Shown piece by piece: positions 6,927-14,938 of a stretch of DNA of 22,624 bases (positions are counted from its first letter, which is position 1; the number at the start of each line of letters is the position of its first letter). Source of the DNA: an uncultured Oscillospiraceae bacterium (GTDB lineage Bacteria > Bacillota > Clostridia > Oscillospirales > Acutalibacteraceae); assembly GCA_900548545.1 (NCBI GenBank), contig URKX01000036.1, positions 1 to 22,624 on the forward strand, in the 5' to 3' direction. The translations under genes were made by a program, and so were the position numbers. Under the pieces are notes generated by a model. It did no database searches and was not told the DNA's origin. It saw only the letters and a list, made by a program, of their open reading frames with translations.

Positions 6927-7481
6927 GTGTTGGCGCTGAAAGACAAGCTGAGAAAACGGATCGATGGCATGAAAGTGGAAGGCGACTGGCGGATGAAGCT
7001 GGCCGTTTACGGCGGGGCCATTTTGATGGTGACGTTTATCCTGATGGTGATGTTGTTGATCTTTGGCCAGTTTAACACCGGCACGCCCCAGGTGGGCACG
7101 GTCACCATCAGCAGCGGCGGGCAGGAGTACACCCCCTTGGCGAACCAGATCTATACCACCCACAAGAGGGAGCGGACGGAGTCCCGGCGGCTGGTGCCCA
7201 GCGAGGTGGGTGACAGCGCTCCTACGCTGGTGTTTGACCACTCTACCACGGTGCATTTCGACGGATGGTCGGATAACGGGGACTTTGCTTTTACCATCTA
7301 TGACCAGGACGGCCTGGTGTACACCGAAACCGGCGGCTCGTTCCAGTGCCCGGAGGAGCCGGGAACCTACCTTGTGTGCGAGGAGTGCTATTGGGGCACC
7401 CAGCGGGAGAACATCGGTATGGAGTACTATTTTTGGATTGAAGTGAGCCAGGAGTATCTGGACCATCAAGAGGAAGGATAA
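6927..7481 (+). CDS. Small single-pass membrane protein of unknown function
   Basis: A 184-residue protein I do not recognise. It starts with GTG (6927) behind AGAAGGGGG (6912-6920); an ATG 42 bases further on is a weaker alternative. A basic N-terminal stretch of about 25 residues is followed by one hydrophobic helix (about 25-47, rich in L, M, V, I and F) and then a soluble domain presumably outside the membrane. That domain has a GTVTISSGGQEY start, many aromatic and acidic residues, and two cysteines in LVCEECYWG. The pattern of short beta-rich segments (FDGWSDNGDFAFTIYDQDG) suggests a small beta-sandwich. It lies 40 bases after whiA and 21 before dnaE, so it is probably co-transcribed with them. 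Confidence 0.75.
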   Translation: MLALKDKLRKRIDGMKVEGDWRMKLAVYGGAILMVTFILMVMLLIFGQFNTGTPQVGTVTISSGGQEYTPLANQIYTTHKRERTESRRLVPSEVGDSAPTLVFDHSTTVHFDGWSDNGDFAFTIYDQDGLVYTETGGSFQCPEEPGTYLVCEECYWGTQRENIGMEYYFWIEVSQEYLDHQEEG

Positions 7482-7502
7482 ACGGGAAAGGAGGAGGCTG
7501 CT

Positions 7503-10500
7503 GTGGCCTTTGCCCATTTACACGTGCACACGGAATACAGCCTTTTGGACGGCGCCTGCCGGATTGAAAAGCTGTTAGACGCCGCCAAGGCTTTGGGCCA
7601 AAGTGCGGTGGCCATCACCGACCACGGCTGTATGTACGGCGTGGTCGATTTTTATAAGGCTGCGAAAAAGCGGGGGATCAAGCCCATCATCGGCTGCGAG
7701 GTGTATGTGGCCAAGCGCACCCGGTTCGACAAGGTCCACGAGCTGGACGGGGAAAACCGCCATTTAGTGCTTTTGTGCGAAAACGAAACTGGCTACCGCA
7801 ACTTGGCCGCCCTGGTATCCAAAGCTTGGGTGGAGGGCTTTTACAACAAGCCCCGGGTGGACCTGGACCTGCTTCAGGAATACCATGAGGGTTTGATTGC
7901 CCTGTCCGCCTGCCTGGCCGGGGAGATCCCCCGCGCCCTGTCCCGGGGGGATTACCCAGAGGCCAAAGCGGCTGCCTTGCGGTACCGGGAGATCTTTGGG
8001 GAGGGGAACTTTTTCCTGGAGTTGCAGGACCATGGCCTGCCGGAGCAAAAGCGAGTGAACCCCCAGATCATCCGGCTGTCCCGGGAAACGGGTATCCCCC
8101 TGGTGTGCACCAACGACTGCCACTATATTGCCCCTGAGGACAGCAAGATGCACCATGTACTCATCTGTATCCAAACAGGGCGCACGGTGGAGGATGAGGG
8201 CACTTTGGAGTTCGGCTCGGAGGAGTTTTACCTGAAGAGCCAGGAAGAGATGGCCGCACTGTTCCCCGATGTGCCCGAGGCCATTGAAAACACGGGGAAG
8301 ATCGCCGACCGCTGCGATGTGGAGCTGGAATTCGGCAAGACAAAACTGCCCGCCTTCACCACCCCGGACGGCAGTGACAACCAGGCTTTTTTCCAAAAGC
8401 TGTGCCGGGAGGGCCTTGTCCGCCGGTACGGGGACGGGGTGACCCAGGAGCTGCGGGACCGGCTGGAGTACGAGATGAACACCATCGCCCAGATGGGATA
8501 TGTGAACTACTACCTGATCGTGTGGGATTTCATCCGCTATGCCCAAAGCGTGGGCATCCCGGTGGGGCCGGGACGGGGTTCCGGCGTGGGGAGTTTGGCG
8601 GCCTATTGCGTGGGCATCACCAACGTGGACCCCATGCGGTACGACTTGCTGTTCGAGCGGTTTTTAAACCCCGAGCGGGTGAGTATGCCCGACTTTGACA
8701 TAGATTTCAGCGACGAGCGCCGGGACGAGATGATCGACTACGTGGTGGACAAGTACGGCGCCGACCACGTAGCCCAGATCGTCACCTTTGGCACCATGGC
8801 GGCCCGGGGTGCCTTGCGGGACGTGGGCCGGGTCTTGAACATCCCCTACAACAAGGTGGACCAGGTGGCCAAGCTGGTGTCCTTCTCCCTGGGCATGACC
8901 TTGGACACCGCCATGAAGCAGTCCAAGGAGCTGCGGGAGCGGTATCAGTCGGACCCACAGGTGAAAGAGCTGTTTGACATGGCCCAAAAGGTGGAGGGAA
9001 TGCCCCGGCACGCCTCTACCCACGCAGCCGGGGTGGTCATCACCGACCGTCCTGTGATGGACTATGTGCCCCTCTCCAAAAACGACGACGCCGTGGTGAC
9101 CCAGTACACCATGACCGCCATTGAGGAACTGGGCCTGTTGAAGATGGATTTCTTAGGGCTGCGGAACCTTTCGGTGATCGATAACGCCCAGAAGATGATC
9201 CGCCAGAAAAACCCGGCGTTTTCCGTGGACACGGTGTCACAGGACGACCCGGCAGTGTTCCGGATGCTCTCCCAGGGAAACTCCGAAGGGGTGTTCCAGC
9301 TGGAATCCCCTGGGATGAAGCGGCTGCTGGTCCAGGCGCAGCCCACCTGTATGGAGGACATCATCGCCATTATCTCCCTGTACCGGCCGGGCCCCATGCA
9401 GTTTATCACCCAGTACCTGGAAAGCCGTAAAGACCCCTCTTCCGTGCGTTACCGCCATGAGCTGCTGCGTCCCATTTTGGCCCCCACCGGGGGATGCATC
9501 ATCTACCAGGAGCAGGTGATGCAGATCTTCCGGGACCTGGCAGGGTACTCCCTGGGAAGGGCTGACATTGTCCGGCGGGCTATGGCCAAGAAAAAGCATG
9601 ACGTGCTGGAGCGGGAGCGGGAGGTGTTCCTCCACGGCCAACAGCGGGAGGACGGCACCTGGGAAGTGCAGGGCTGCCTCAACCGGGGCGTGGACGAGGC
9701 CACTGCCCAGGCGCTGTTCCAGGAGATCGAAAACTTTGCAAGCTATGCCTTTAACAAGTCCCACGCGGCAGGGTATGCGGCGGTGGCCTACCAGACCGCC
9801 TACCTCAAGTGCCACTACCCCTGTGAGTATCTGGCGGCACTGCTTTCCAGTGTGCTGGGCCAGACCGGTAAGGTAGCCGAGTACATTGAGGAGTGCAGCC
9901 GTCTGGGGATCACCGTGCTGCCGCCCCATGTGAACTTCAGCCAAAGCGGCTTTGCCGTGGTGGGGAAGAGCATCCGGTTTGGCCTGCTGGCGGTGAAGAA
10001 CCTGGGCAGGGGAGCCATTGCCCGGATGGTGGACGAGCGCCGGGGCGGCGGGGAGTTCACTTCCTTCTACAATTTCTGCAAGCGGATGACAGGCCGGGAC
10101 CTGAACCGCCGGGCCATTGAAAGCCTGATTAAATGCGGCGCCCTGGACGGCCTGGGAAACAACCGCCGGGAGATGCTTCTGTCGGTGGAGCGGGTGCTGG
10201 ATTCCCTGGAGGCGGACAAGCGCCGGAACGTGGAGGGCCAGATGGGCTTTTTCGACACGCCGGATTCCCAGGAGGCAGGGGAGCCCTCTCTGGATAAGGC
10301 GGAGGACTTCCCCAGCGCGGACAAGCTCTCTATGGAAAAAGAGGTGACTGGGATGTACCTTTCCGGCCATCCCATGGCGGCCTATGCCGGGCTGTATCAG
10401 TCGGGGGGGTATGCCCGGATGGATGAGATCCTGCAAAGCGCCGGGGAAGAGGGCGGACGCTACCAGGATGGCCAGTGGGTGACCCTGTTGGGGCTGGTGG

Positions 10501-10994
10501 TGGGTGTGCGGCGGAAAGCCACCAAGAACAACGCCCAGATGGCATTCCTCTCTGTGGAGGATATGTATGGCGCCATGACGGCCCTGGTGTTTCCAAATAC
10601 CCTGGAGCAGTACGGCAGTTTGCTGTATGAGGGGGCTGTGGTGGAATTGGCCGGGAAGCTGAATTTCACCGAGGACAAAGCCCCGGAACTGATTTGTAAC
10701 ACGGTGTCGGCGCCGTCAGACCCAGCGGCTGTGGGAGTTTCTACAGGCAAGCAGGTGCGCCCGGGACTGTACCTGCGCTTTGAGAGCGAACAGGACCCCC
10801 ATTATCAGAAGGCCATGCGGTATGCGGCTGTGTTTGATGGAGGCGCCACAGAGCTGTATTTGAACTTCCGTGATACCGGGAAACTGCTGCGGGCGCCGGC
10901 CCATTGCAGGGTGGAGATGAACCGGCCGCTGCTGCGGGCATTGCAGGCATTGTTGGGCAAAGAAAACGTGGCCTATTTCGGCCCCAAACGTTGA
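7503..10994 (+). CDS. dnaE: DNA polymerase III subunit alpha
   Basis: A 1163-residue replicative polymerase of the DnaE family, the usual family length. The N-terminal PHP domain starts with HLHVHTEYSLLDG (His5, His7, His9) and AITDHG. The palm carries GPGRGSGVGS and the catalytic aspartates in PDFDIDF (about 396-402). The finger and thumb segment includes ESPGMKRLL and YRPGPM, and the helix-hairpin-helix and OB-fold part (WVTLLGLVVGVRRK) lies near 980-1090. The GTG start at 7503 follows AAAGGAGGAGG. In Gram-positives DnaE extends RNA primers and PolC does most elongation. PolC is not in the window. The ORF is uninterrupted, and codons are dominated by CGG for arginine like the rest of the cluster. 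Confidence 0.97.
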   Translation: MAFAHLHVHTEYSLLDGACRIEKLLDAAKALGQSAVAITDHGCMYGVVDFYKAAKKRGIKPIIGCEVYVAKRTRFDKVHELDGENRHLVLLCENETGYRNLAALVSKAWVEGFYNKPRVDLDLLQEYHEGLIALSACLAGEIPRALSRGDYPEAKAAALRYREIFGEGNFFLELQDHGLPEQKRVNPQIIRLSRETGIPLVCTNDCHYIAPEDSKMHHVLICIQTGRTVEDEGTLEFGSEEFYLKSQEEMAALFPDVPEAIENTGKIADRCDVELEFGKTKLPAFTTPDGSDNQAFFQKLCREGLVRRYGDGVTQELRDRLEYEMNTIAQMGYVNYYLIVWDFIRYAQSVGIPVGPGRGSGVGSLAAYCVGITNVDPMRYDLLFERFLNPERVSMPDFDIDFSDERRDEMIDYVVDKYGADHVAQIVTFGTMAARGALRDVGRVLNIPYNKVDQVAKLVSFSLGMTLDTAMKQSKELRERYQSDPQVKELFDMAQKVEGMPRHASTHAAGVVITDRPVMDYVPLSKNDDAVVTQYTMTAIEELGLLKMDFLGLRNLSVIDNAQKMIRQKNPAFSVDTVSQDDPAVFRMLSQGNSEGVFQLESPGMKRLLVQAQPTCMEDIIAIISLYRPGPMQFITQYLESRKDPSSVRYRHELLRPILAPTGGCIIYQEQVMQIFRDLAGYSLGRADIVRRAMAKKKHDVLEREREVFLHGQQREDGTWEVQGCLNRGVDEATAQALFQEIENFASYAFNKSHAAGYAAVAYQTAYLKCHYPCEYLAALLSSVLGQTGKVAEYIEECSRLGITVLPPHVNFSQSGFAVVGKSIRFGLLAVKNLGRGAIARMVDERRGGGEFTSFYNFCKRMTGRDLNRRAIESLIKCGALDGLGNNRREMLLSVERVLDSLEADKRRNVEGQMGFFDTPDSQEAGEPSLDKAEDFPSADKLSMEKEVTGMYLSGHPMAAYAGLYQSGGYARMDEILQSAGEEGGRYQDGQWVTLLGLVVGVRRKATKNNAQMAFLSVEDMYGAMTALVFPNTLEQYGSLLYEGAVVELAGKLNFTEDKAPELICNTVSAPSDPAAVGVSTGKQVRPGLYLRFESEQDPHYQKAMRYAAVFDGGATELYLNFRDTGKLLRAPAHCRVEMNRPLLRALQALLGKENVAYFGPKR

Positions 10995-11034
10995 GGGGAC
11001 GGGAAGGCCGCCGTGTAAAATATTGCGGAAACAC

Positions 11035-11062
11035 TTGATAAATTACTGGCTTTTGGTATAAT
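11035..11062 (+). promoter_or_regulatory. Promoter of pfkA
   Basis: TTGATA (11035-11040) and TATAAT (11057-11062) with a 16-base spacer give a strong housekeeping-type promoter between dnaE and pfkA. The leader of about 57 bases contains a small GGGT/ACCC hairpin (about 11085-11098), so pfkA does not depend on the upstream cluster. Confidence 0.8.
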
Positions 11063-11125
11063 GATATTAAGACAGTTACCAGTGGGGTGCGAATACCCGA
11101 TTTTCAATAGTTGGAGGAATTAACA

Positions 11126-12094
11126 ATGGGTGCGAAAAGTATTGCAGTTTTAACCAGCGGCGGCGATGCCCCTGGCATGAATGCGGCTGTGCGCGCTGTG
11201 GTGCGCACGGGCATCAACTTTGGGATGAAAGTGTACGGCGTGATGCGCGGGTACAACGGCCTTGTGGGCGGTGACCTGAAGGAGATGAATATGCGCAGCG
11301 TGTCCGATATTATGCAGCATGGCGGTACGGCCCTGTTTACTGCCCGCAGCCCTGAGTTCAACACTCCCGAGGGTGTGAAAAAGGCTGCCGACGTCTGCCG
11401 TGAAAAGGGCATTGACGGTGTGGTGGTTATTGGCGGCGACGGCTCTTTCCGCGGCGCCCGGGACCTCACCGGCCAGGGCATCCTCACCATCGGCGTGCCT
11501 GGCACTATTGACAACGACATTGCCTGCACCGATTATACCATCGGTTACGACACTGCTTTAAATACCGCCATGGAGATGATCGACCGCATCCGCGACACCA
11601 CCGAGTCCCACGACCGGTGCAGCGTGGTGGAGGTTATGGGCCGCCGCTGCGGTGACATCGCCCTGAACGTGGGTGTGGCTGCCGGCGCCATTGCCACTTT
11701 GGTGCCTGAGATCCCCTTTGATTTTGAAAAGGACGTCATTGGCCGTATTCGTATGGCGCAGACCACCGGCAAACGCCACTACATCATTGTGGTGGCCGAG
11801 GGCGTGGGCCATACCCAGGAGATCACCGAGCGTATCCAGAAAGAAACCGGTATTGAAAGCCGCGCTACCATCCTGGGCCATGTGCAGCGCGGTGGTTCCC
11901 CCACTCTGCGGGACCGTGTTGTGGCCAGCCGTATGGGCTATCACGCTGTAGAGCTGCTGCAAAACGGAATTGGAAATCGTGTGGTGGCCATGAAGGGCGA
12001 AGAGATCGTGGACTTCGACATCACCGAGGCCCTGGATATGCCCCGCACTTTTGATGAGAAGCTGTATCATGCTTCCGCCGTGCTGTCTATCTAA
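11126..12094 (+). CDS. pfkA: ATP-dependent 6-phosphofructokinase
   Basis: A 322-residue glycolytic enzyme that phosphorylates fructose-6-phosphate. The ATP-binding GGDAPGMNAAVR (12-23), GGDGS (103-107) and PGTIDND (125-131) motifs are visible; Asp129 matches the catalytic base. Gly106 in GGDGS marks the ATP rather than the pyrophosphate type. The MGRRCGDIAL and GHVQRGGSPT substrate segments are intact. The ATG at 11126 is taken because GGAGGAAT lies just before it; a TTG at 11111 is part of that ribosome site. Arginine codons are nearly all CGC or CGT, against CGG in the neighbouring genes, which fits high expression. It has its own promoter and a strong terminator. Confidence 0.97.
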   Translation: MGAKSIAVLTSGGDAPGMNAAVRAVVRTGINFGMKVYGVMRGYNGLVGGDLKEMNMRSVSDIMQHGGTALFTARSPEFNTPEGVKKAADVCREKGIDGVVVIGGDGSFRGARDLTGQGILTIGVPGTIDNDIACTDYTIGYDTALNTAMEMIDRIRDTTESHDRCSVVEVMGRRCGDIALNVGVAAGAIATLVPEIPFDFEKDVIGRIRMAQTTGKRHYIIVVAEGVGHTQEITERIQKETGIESRATILGHVQRGGSPTLRDRVVASRMGYHAVELLQNGIGNRVVAMKGEEIVDFDITEALDMPRTFDEKLYHASAVLSI

Positions 12095-12128
12095 GGCCGG
12101 CGTGGTCTAAGATTATCCTAGAAAAAAG

Positions 12129-12161
12129 AACCCCCGCAAGGAGCGTATCCTTTCGGGGGTT
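12129..12161. terminator. Bidirectional terminator between pfkA and the BlaI-type gene
   Basis: AACCCCCG (12129-12136) pairs with CGGGGGTT (12154-12161), and an inner stem AAGGA/TCCTT (12138-12142 with 12148-12152) extends it over a 5-base loop. T runs flank it on both strands (TTT on plus, a longer TTCTTTTTTC on minus), so it can end both convergent genes. Confidence 0.88.
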
Positions 12162-12178
12162 TGCATTTGGGAGAGACG

Positions 12179-12574
12179 TTAGCCCAGCTGCTGTTTCCGC
12201 TTTTCCAGGAGTTCACCCAGCCGGTCTAGGGATTCCCGATCCTCCATGTCTTCCACCAGGGCGGACACCAAATGGAAGAGCGACTGTTCGTTGAACGCGG
12301 AGCTGTGCTTGAACTGCATGACGGCGTATTCATCGGCAGTCAGGGTGGCAGTGAAGGTACGTGCATAGTTTTTTGTGCTTTGGACAAACCCAGCCACTTG
12401 AATGGCGCCTTTTTCCAGCATAGAATTGAGCAGGATGTGGATGGAGGCCGGTTTCCAGCTGCGGTCTGGTGTGAGCTCAATGATCTCTGAGCGGGAAAGG
12501 GGACGCCCCTCTTTCCACAGCAGTTCCATGATCTCGTTCTCACTTTTGGTGAGTCTGAAGTAGGTTTTGTTCAT
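12179..12574 (-). CDS. BlaI/MecI/CopY-family transcriptional repressor
   Basis: A 131-residue regulator with the N-terminal winged helix of the BlaI/MecI/CopY family: RLTKSENEIMELLWKEGRPLSRSEI, then SWKPASIHILLNSMLEKGAI as the recognition helix and wing, and a C-terminal dimerisation part rich in charged helices. Family members bind inverted repeats as dimers and are inactivated by a membrane protease partner such as BlaR1 or by copper. No BlaR1/MecR1 gene is nearby. The start is preceded by GGGAGG, and a strong promoter lies upstream. It is divergent from the zinc-ribbon and carboxypeptidase genes, so it might control them; this is inference. No beta-lactamase gene is visible. Confidence 0.88.
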   Translation of the reverse strand: MNKTYFRLTKSENEIMELLWKEGRPLSRSEIIELTPDRSWKPASIHILLNSMLEKGAIQVAGFVQSTKNYARTFTATLTADEYAVMQFKHSSAFNEQSLFHLVSALVEDMEDRESLDRLGELLEKRKQQLG

Positions 12575-12630
12575 TGTGCGCCTCCCATGGGAGAAAGATT
12601 CCTGCGGTCGCGTACCCGTCTCTGCTTTCT

Positions 12631-12659
12631 ATCATATGTGATGGGAATTAAAAAGTCAA
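12631..12659 (-). promoter_or_regulatory. Promoter of the BlaI-type gene
   Basis: On the minus strand TTGACT (12659-12654) and TATGAT (12636-12631) are 17 bases apart. ATCA-N4-TGAT symmetry (12631-12642) overlaps the -10, which could be an autoregulatory operator; it is not the classic TACA-N2-TGTA BlaI box. Confidence 0.75.
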
Positions 12660-12748
12660 TAAAAACTCTCTGTATTTTTTAAATTATACATGAAAGATTG
12701 ATTGGGAATTTCTTTTATCTGTGAAATTATAGAAAAACATTCTTTCTG

Positions 12749-12780
12749 TTGACTGCTTCCCCCCCCCCCCGCGTTAGAAA
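12749..12780 (+). promoter_or_regulatory. Putative promoter with poly-C spacer for the zinc-ribbon/carboxypeptidase genes
   Basis: TTGACT (12749-12754) is a near-consensus -35. The best -10 downstream is TAGAAA (12775-12780), only partly consensus, at a 20-base spacing. The spacer holds a run of 12 C (12759-12770). No better promoter is seen between here and the gene at 12848, though a GATAAA at 12820-12825 is an alternative -10 without a good -35. Confidence 0.4.
12759..12770. repeat. Homopolymer of 12 C
   Basis: Twelve consecutive cytosines lie within an otherwise AT-rich intergenic stretch, in the spacer of a putative promoter. Tracts this long are prone to slippage. It could also be a length miscalled in sequencing. 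Confidence 0.9.
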
Positions 12781-12847
12781 TACGTAAGAAAAAGGTATGC
12801 CTATTTGTTAGTTCCCTGTGATAAATTAAAAAAAAGGAGGGGATTTT

Positions 12848-13060
12848 ATGGAAAAAATGCGTTATGTGTGCCCCAAATGCGGTTGTACCCAATATGAAAC
12901 GGACCAGTTGCAGGCTACAGGAGGAAATTTCGCCAAGGTCTTTGACGTGCAGAACAAGAAGTTTATCACTGTGAGCTGTAACAATTGCGGTTATACTGAA
13001 CTGTATAAAGCACAATCCTCTGATGGATGGAATGTGTTGGATTTCTTAATGGGGAGCTGA
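12848..13060 (+). CDS. Small zinc-ribbon protein (DUF2082-like)
   Basis: A 70-residue protein with two zinc knuckles, CPKCGC (about 8-13) and CNNCGY (about 45-50). It opens with MRYVCPKCGCTQYETD and contains the Q-x-x-x-x-x-x-F-x-V-Q-N segment and a C-terminal hydrophobic tail (VLDFLMGS). This matches the small Zn-ribbon family annotated as nucleic-acid-binding proteins (DUF2082); the function is not established. The ribosome site AAGGAGGGG precedes the ATG. Its stop is followed four bases later by the carboxypeptidase start, so the two are probably co-transcribed. The second copy of the four-cysteine pattern is intact, so metal binding is expected. Confidence 0.82.
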   Translation: MEKMRYVCPKCGCTQYETDQLQATGGNFAKVFDVQNKKFITVSCNNCGYTELYKAQSSDGWNVLDFLMGS

Positions 13061-13064
13061 GGAA

Positions 13065-14087
13065 ATGGGGCGTAATGTTGCTCCCCGTCATCAAGCTGCC
13101 AGCGGGGAGCGCGATGTATGGAGTTCCTCCCAGCGCCGGAAACGGCGCGGGGGGAAAAGAGGGCGCCGCTGGCCAGGGATCCTATTGGTAACAGGTATTT
13201 TGTTGGCGGTAGCGGTCCCTTGGGCCATGCGGCCGGAAAATCTCCGTCCCCAGAAGGATCAGCTGTTGGCGTTTCTTTACCAGCAGGGCCATCAGGAGGG
13301 GTACAATGCCCAGGCACTGTTGCTGACAGACCTCTCCAATGGGGAAGCGTTCCACAGCAAAAATCAGGAAGCCCCCTTGCTTCCAGCCAGCCTGGCTAAG
13401 CTTTTTGTGGTGGAATATGCGTCCACGTTGGTGGGGCCGGAAGAACGCGGGACAGTCACCAGTGAGGCGTTGGGCTTGGTGAAGCCGGATTCCTCCATGG
13501 CGTGGCTCATTGCTGGGGAATACCGGATGGAAGATCTATTTGCGGCCATGCTGCTGCCCTCTGGAAACGACGCAGCCTATGCGGTGGCTGACCTGTGCGG
13601 TGGAATGCTCTCGCCGGAAAGCGCCCCGGGTACCCAGCGGGTGGAAGCCTTTTTAGAGGGCCTGCGGGGGTATCTCCAAGAGCGGGGCTACAGCGGGACA
13701 AACCTGTATGACCCCAGCGGGTATGATACCCAGTCCTGCACAACGGCAGAGGATCTGGGAAAGGTATGTTCCCGGCTGTTGGAACAGTCATGGTTTCGGG
13801 AACTGGTATCCCAAAACACCTACACGGCTTTGCTGCCCGATGGTTCTTCCTTGATTTGGGAGAATACCAACGCTTTTTTGGACCCGGATTCCGCCTATTT
13901 TAACCCAAATGTGAAGGGGATCAAAACGGGGTCATTAGAAGGCGCCTACAACCTGGTGGTGCTCTACCAGCAGCACGGGAAAGAATTTCTGGTAGTGAGC
14001 CTAGGTTCGGATTCAGACCAGGCCCGGTATGATGCAGTTTCCCAAATCTTGGACACCATTGACGAGTCCCATTATCTTGCATGGTAA
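13065..14087 (+). CDS. Membrane-anchored D-Ala-D-Ala carboxypeptidase (S11 / PBP5-like)
   Basis: A 340-residue serine-type penicillin-binding protein that would trim the terminal D-alanine from peptidoglycan side chains. It starts with a basic cytoplasmic tail of about 36 residues and has one membrane helix (about 37-54). The catalytic domain carries the three S11 motifs: Ser109-Leu-Ala-Lys112, Ser166-Gly-Asn168 and Lys287-Thr-Gly289. The usual C-terminal amphipathic anchor of DacA is absent; the N-terminal helix anchors the protein instead. It is immediately downstream of the zinc-ribbon gene and ends at a strong terminator. The divergent BlaI-type gene, a family best known for beta-lactam responses, may be linked to it. 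Confidence 0.88.
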   Translation: MGRNVAPRHQAASGERDVWSSSQRRKRRGGKRGRRWPGILLVTGILLAVAVPWAMRPENLRPQKDQLLAFLYQQGHQEGYNAQALLLTDLSNGEAFHSKNQEAPLLPASLAKLFVVEYASTLVGPEERGTVTSEALGLVKPDSSMAWLIAGEYRMEDLFAAMLLPSGNDAAYAVADLCGGMLSPESAPGTQRVEAFLEGLRGYLQERGYSGTNLYDPSGYDTQSCTTAEDLGKVCSRLLEQSWFRELVSQNTYTALLPDGSSLIWENTNAFLDPDSAYFNPNVKGIKTGSLEGAYNLVVLYQQHGKEFLVVSLGSDSDQARYDAVSQILDTIDESHYLAW

Positions 14088-14117
14088 GCCCCGAGCTAGG
14101 GTCAATAAGCGCTATGC

Positions 14118-14160
14118 AACCGGGGCCGCTGCACCATCGCAGTGGCCCCGGTTTTTTCTT
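14118..14160 (+). terminator. Strong rho-independent terminator after the carboxypeptidase
   Basis: AACCGGGGCC (14118-14127) pairs with GGCCCCGGTT (14144-14153) and is extended inward by GCTGC with GCAGT (14128-14132 with 14139-14143), giving a 15-bp stem, a 6-base loop and TTTTTTCTT. It ends the zinc-ribbon/carboxypeptidase transcript and shields sfsA on the other strand. Confidence 0.93.
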
Positions 14161-14168
14161 CCATGGTA

Positions 14169-14843
14169 TTACAGGCGGATCTCCACCGGCTGATCGGGCA
14201 CCAGGGAAGAGGGGGTCACCAGGCAGTCCACCGCTTCCAGCCGGACGCCTTGGGAGGCGGCTTCCTCCAGTGCTTTGGCAAATTCCGGGTGGGTGCGGCG
14301 GTTGGGGGTGAAATAGTCCACCCCTTTCATCTGTACCACAAACAGGACGCAGGCTCGGTAGCCTTCTTTCTGGCAGCGGCACAGTTCCTGCAAGTGCTTT
14401 ACCCCTCGCTGGGTAGGGGCGTCAGGGAAGAGGACCACCCCATCCTCTTCCAACGTGACGCCTTTCACCTCTAAAAACCACCGCTCCCCAGCTGCCTCTA
14501 CATAGAAGTCAAACCGGGAGCTGCCCCAGGACTGTTCCCGCTTGAAGCTTGTAAGCCCGGGGAACAGCCGGGGCAGGTATTCCTGGGCTACCTGGTTGGG
14601 GGCCTGGCTGTCCATGTTGATCAGCAAATCCCCTTTTTCCACAGCAATCAGGTCGTATTTCGTCTTTCGGTTGGGATTCGGGCTTTCTTCCAGGTACACT
14701 GTGGCCCCGGTGACCAACAGTTCCCGGCAGCGGCCCGTGTTCTTTACATGGCACACCTGTACCCCTCCCGGCGTTTCCACATGGGCGATAAACCGGTTGG
14801 GCCGGGCTAGAAACTTCCCTTCTACAATGGTCCCATAGGTCAT
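14169..14843 (-). CDS. sfsA: SfsA family DNA/RNA nuclease
   Basis: A 224-residue SfsA protein. In E. coli SfsA was first described as a sugar-fermentation stimulation protein and is now seen as a nuclease with a PD-(D/E)XK-like core; the physiological role is unclear. Visible motifs are the N-terminal OB-like part with FIAHV and HVKNTGRC, and the catalytic-type RFDFYVE with FLEVKGVTL, FPDAPTQRG and HLQEL. The ATG at 14843 is preferred over one eight codons upstream because GGAGG sits six bases before it. The gene is convergent with the carboxypeptidase, and its upstream side is bounded by a terminator, so it is probably expressed alone. Confidence 0.93.
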   Translation of the reverse strand: MTYGTIVEGKFLARPNRFIAHVETPGGVQVCHVKNTGRCRELLVTGATVYLEESPNPNRKTKYDLIAVEKGDLLINMDSQAPNQVAQEYLPRLFPGLTSFKREQSWGSSRFDFYVEAAGERWFLEVKGVTLEEDGVVLFPDAPTQRGVKHLQELCRCQKEGYRACVLFVVQMKGVDYFTPNRRTHPEFAKALEEAASQGVRLEAVDCLVTPSSLVPDQPVEIRL

Positions 14844-14888
14844 GGAAAGCCTCCCTTTCTCAAACAAATTTGCTCCATGGTGAAAAGT

Positions 14889-14921
14889 ACCCCGGACAGG
14901 AATGCTGCCCGGGGTGCTTTT
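14889..14921. terminator. Terminator after the lipoprotein gene
   Basis: ACCCCGG (14889-14895) pairs with CCGGGGT (14909-14915), with CAG/CTG inside (14897-14899 with 14905-14907). On the minus strand the stem is followed by ACTTTTC, so it can end the lipoprotein gene before sfsA. On the plus strand TTTTT also follows. Confidence 0.8.
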
Positions 14922-14938
14922 TCATGTTATAAGAGGGG

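Noticed and set aside
9237..10436. Minus-strand frame of 399 codons inside dnaE
   Set aside because: It lies fully antisense to dnaE, whose motifs are intact; high GC at third codon positions creates such frames.
12671..12728. Inverted repeats TGTAT-N10-ATACA (12671-12690) and AATTTC-N10-GAAATT (12707-12728) as BlaI operators
   Set aside because: They are short, AT-rich and do not match the TACA-N2-TGTA pattern; chance is likely in this composition. Kept as a possibility for binding tests only.
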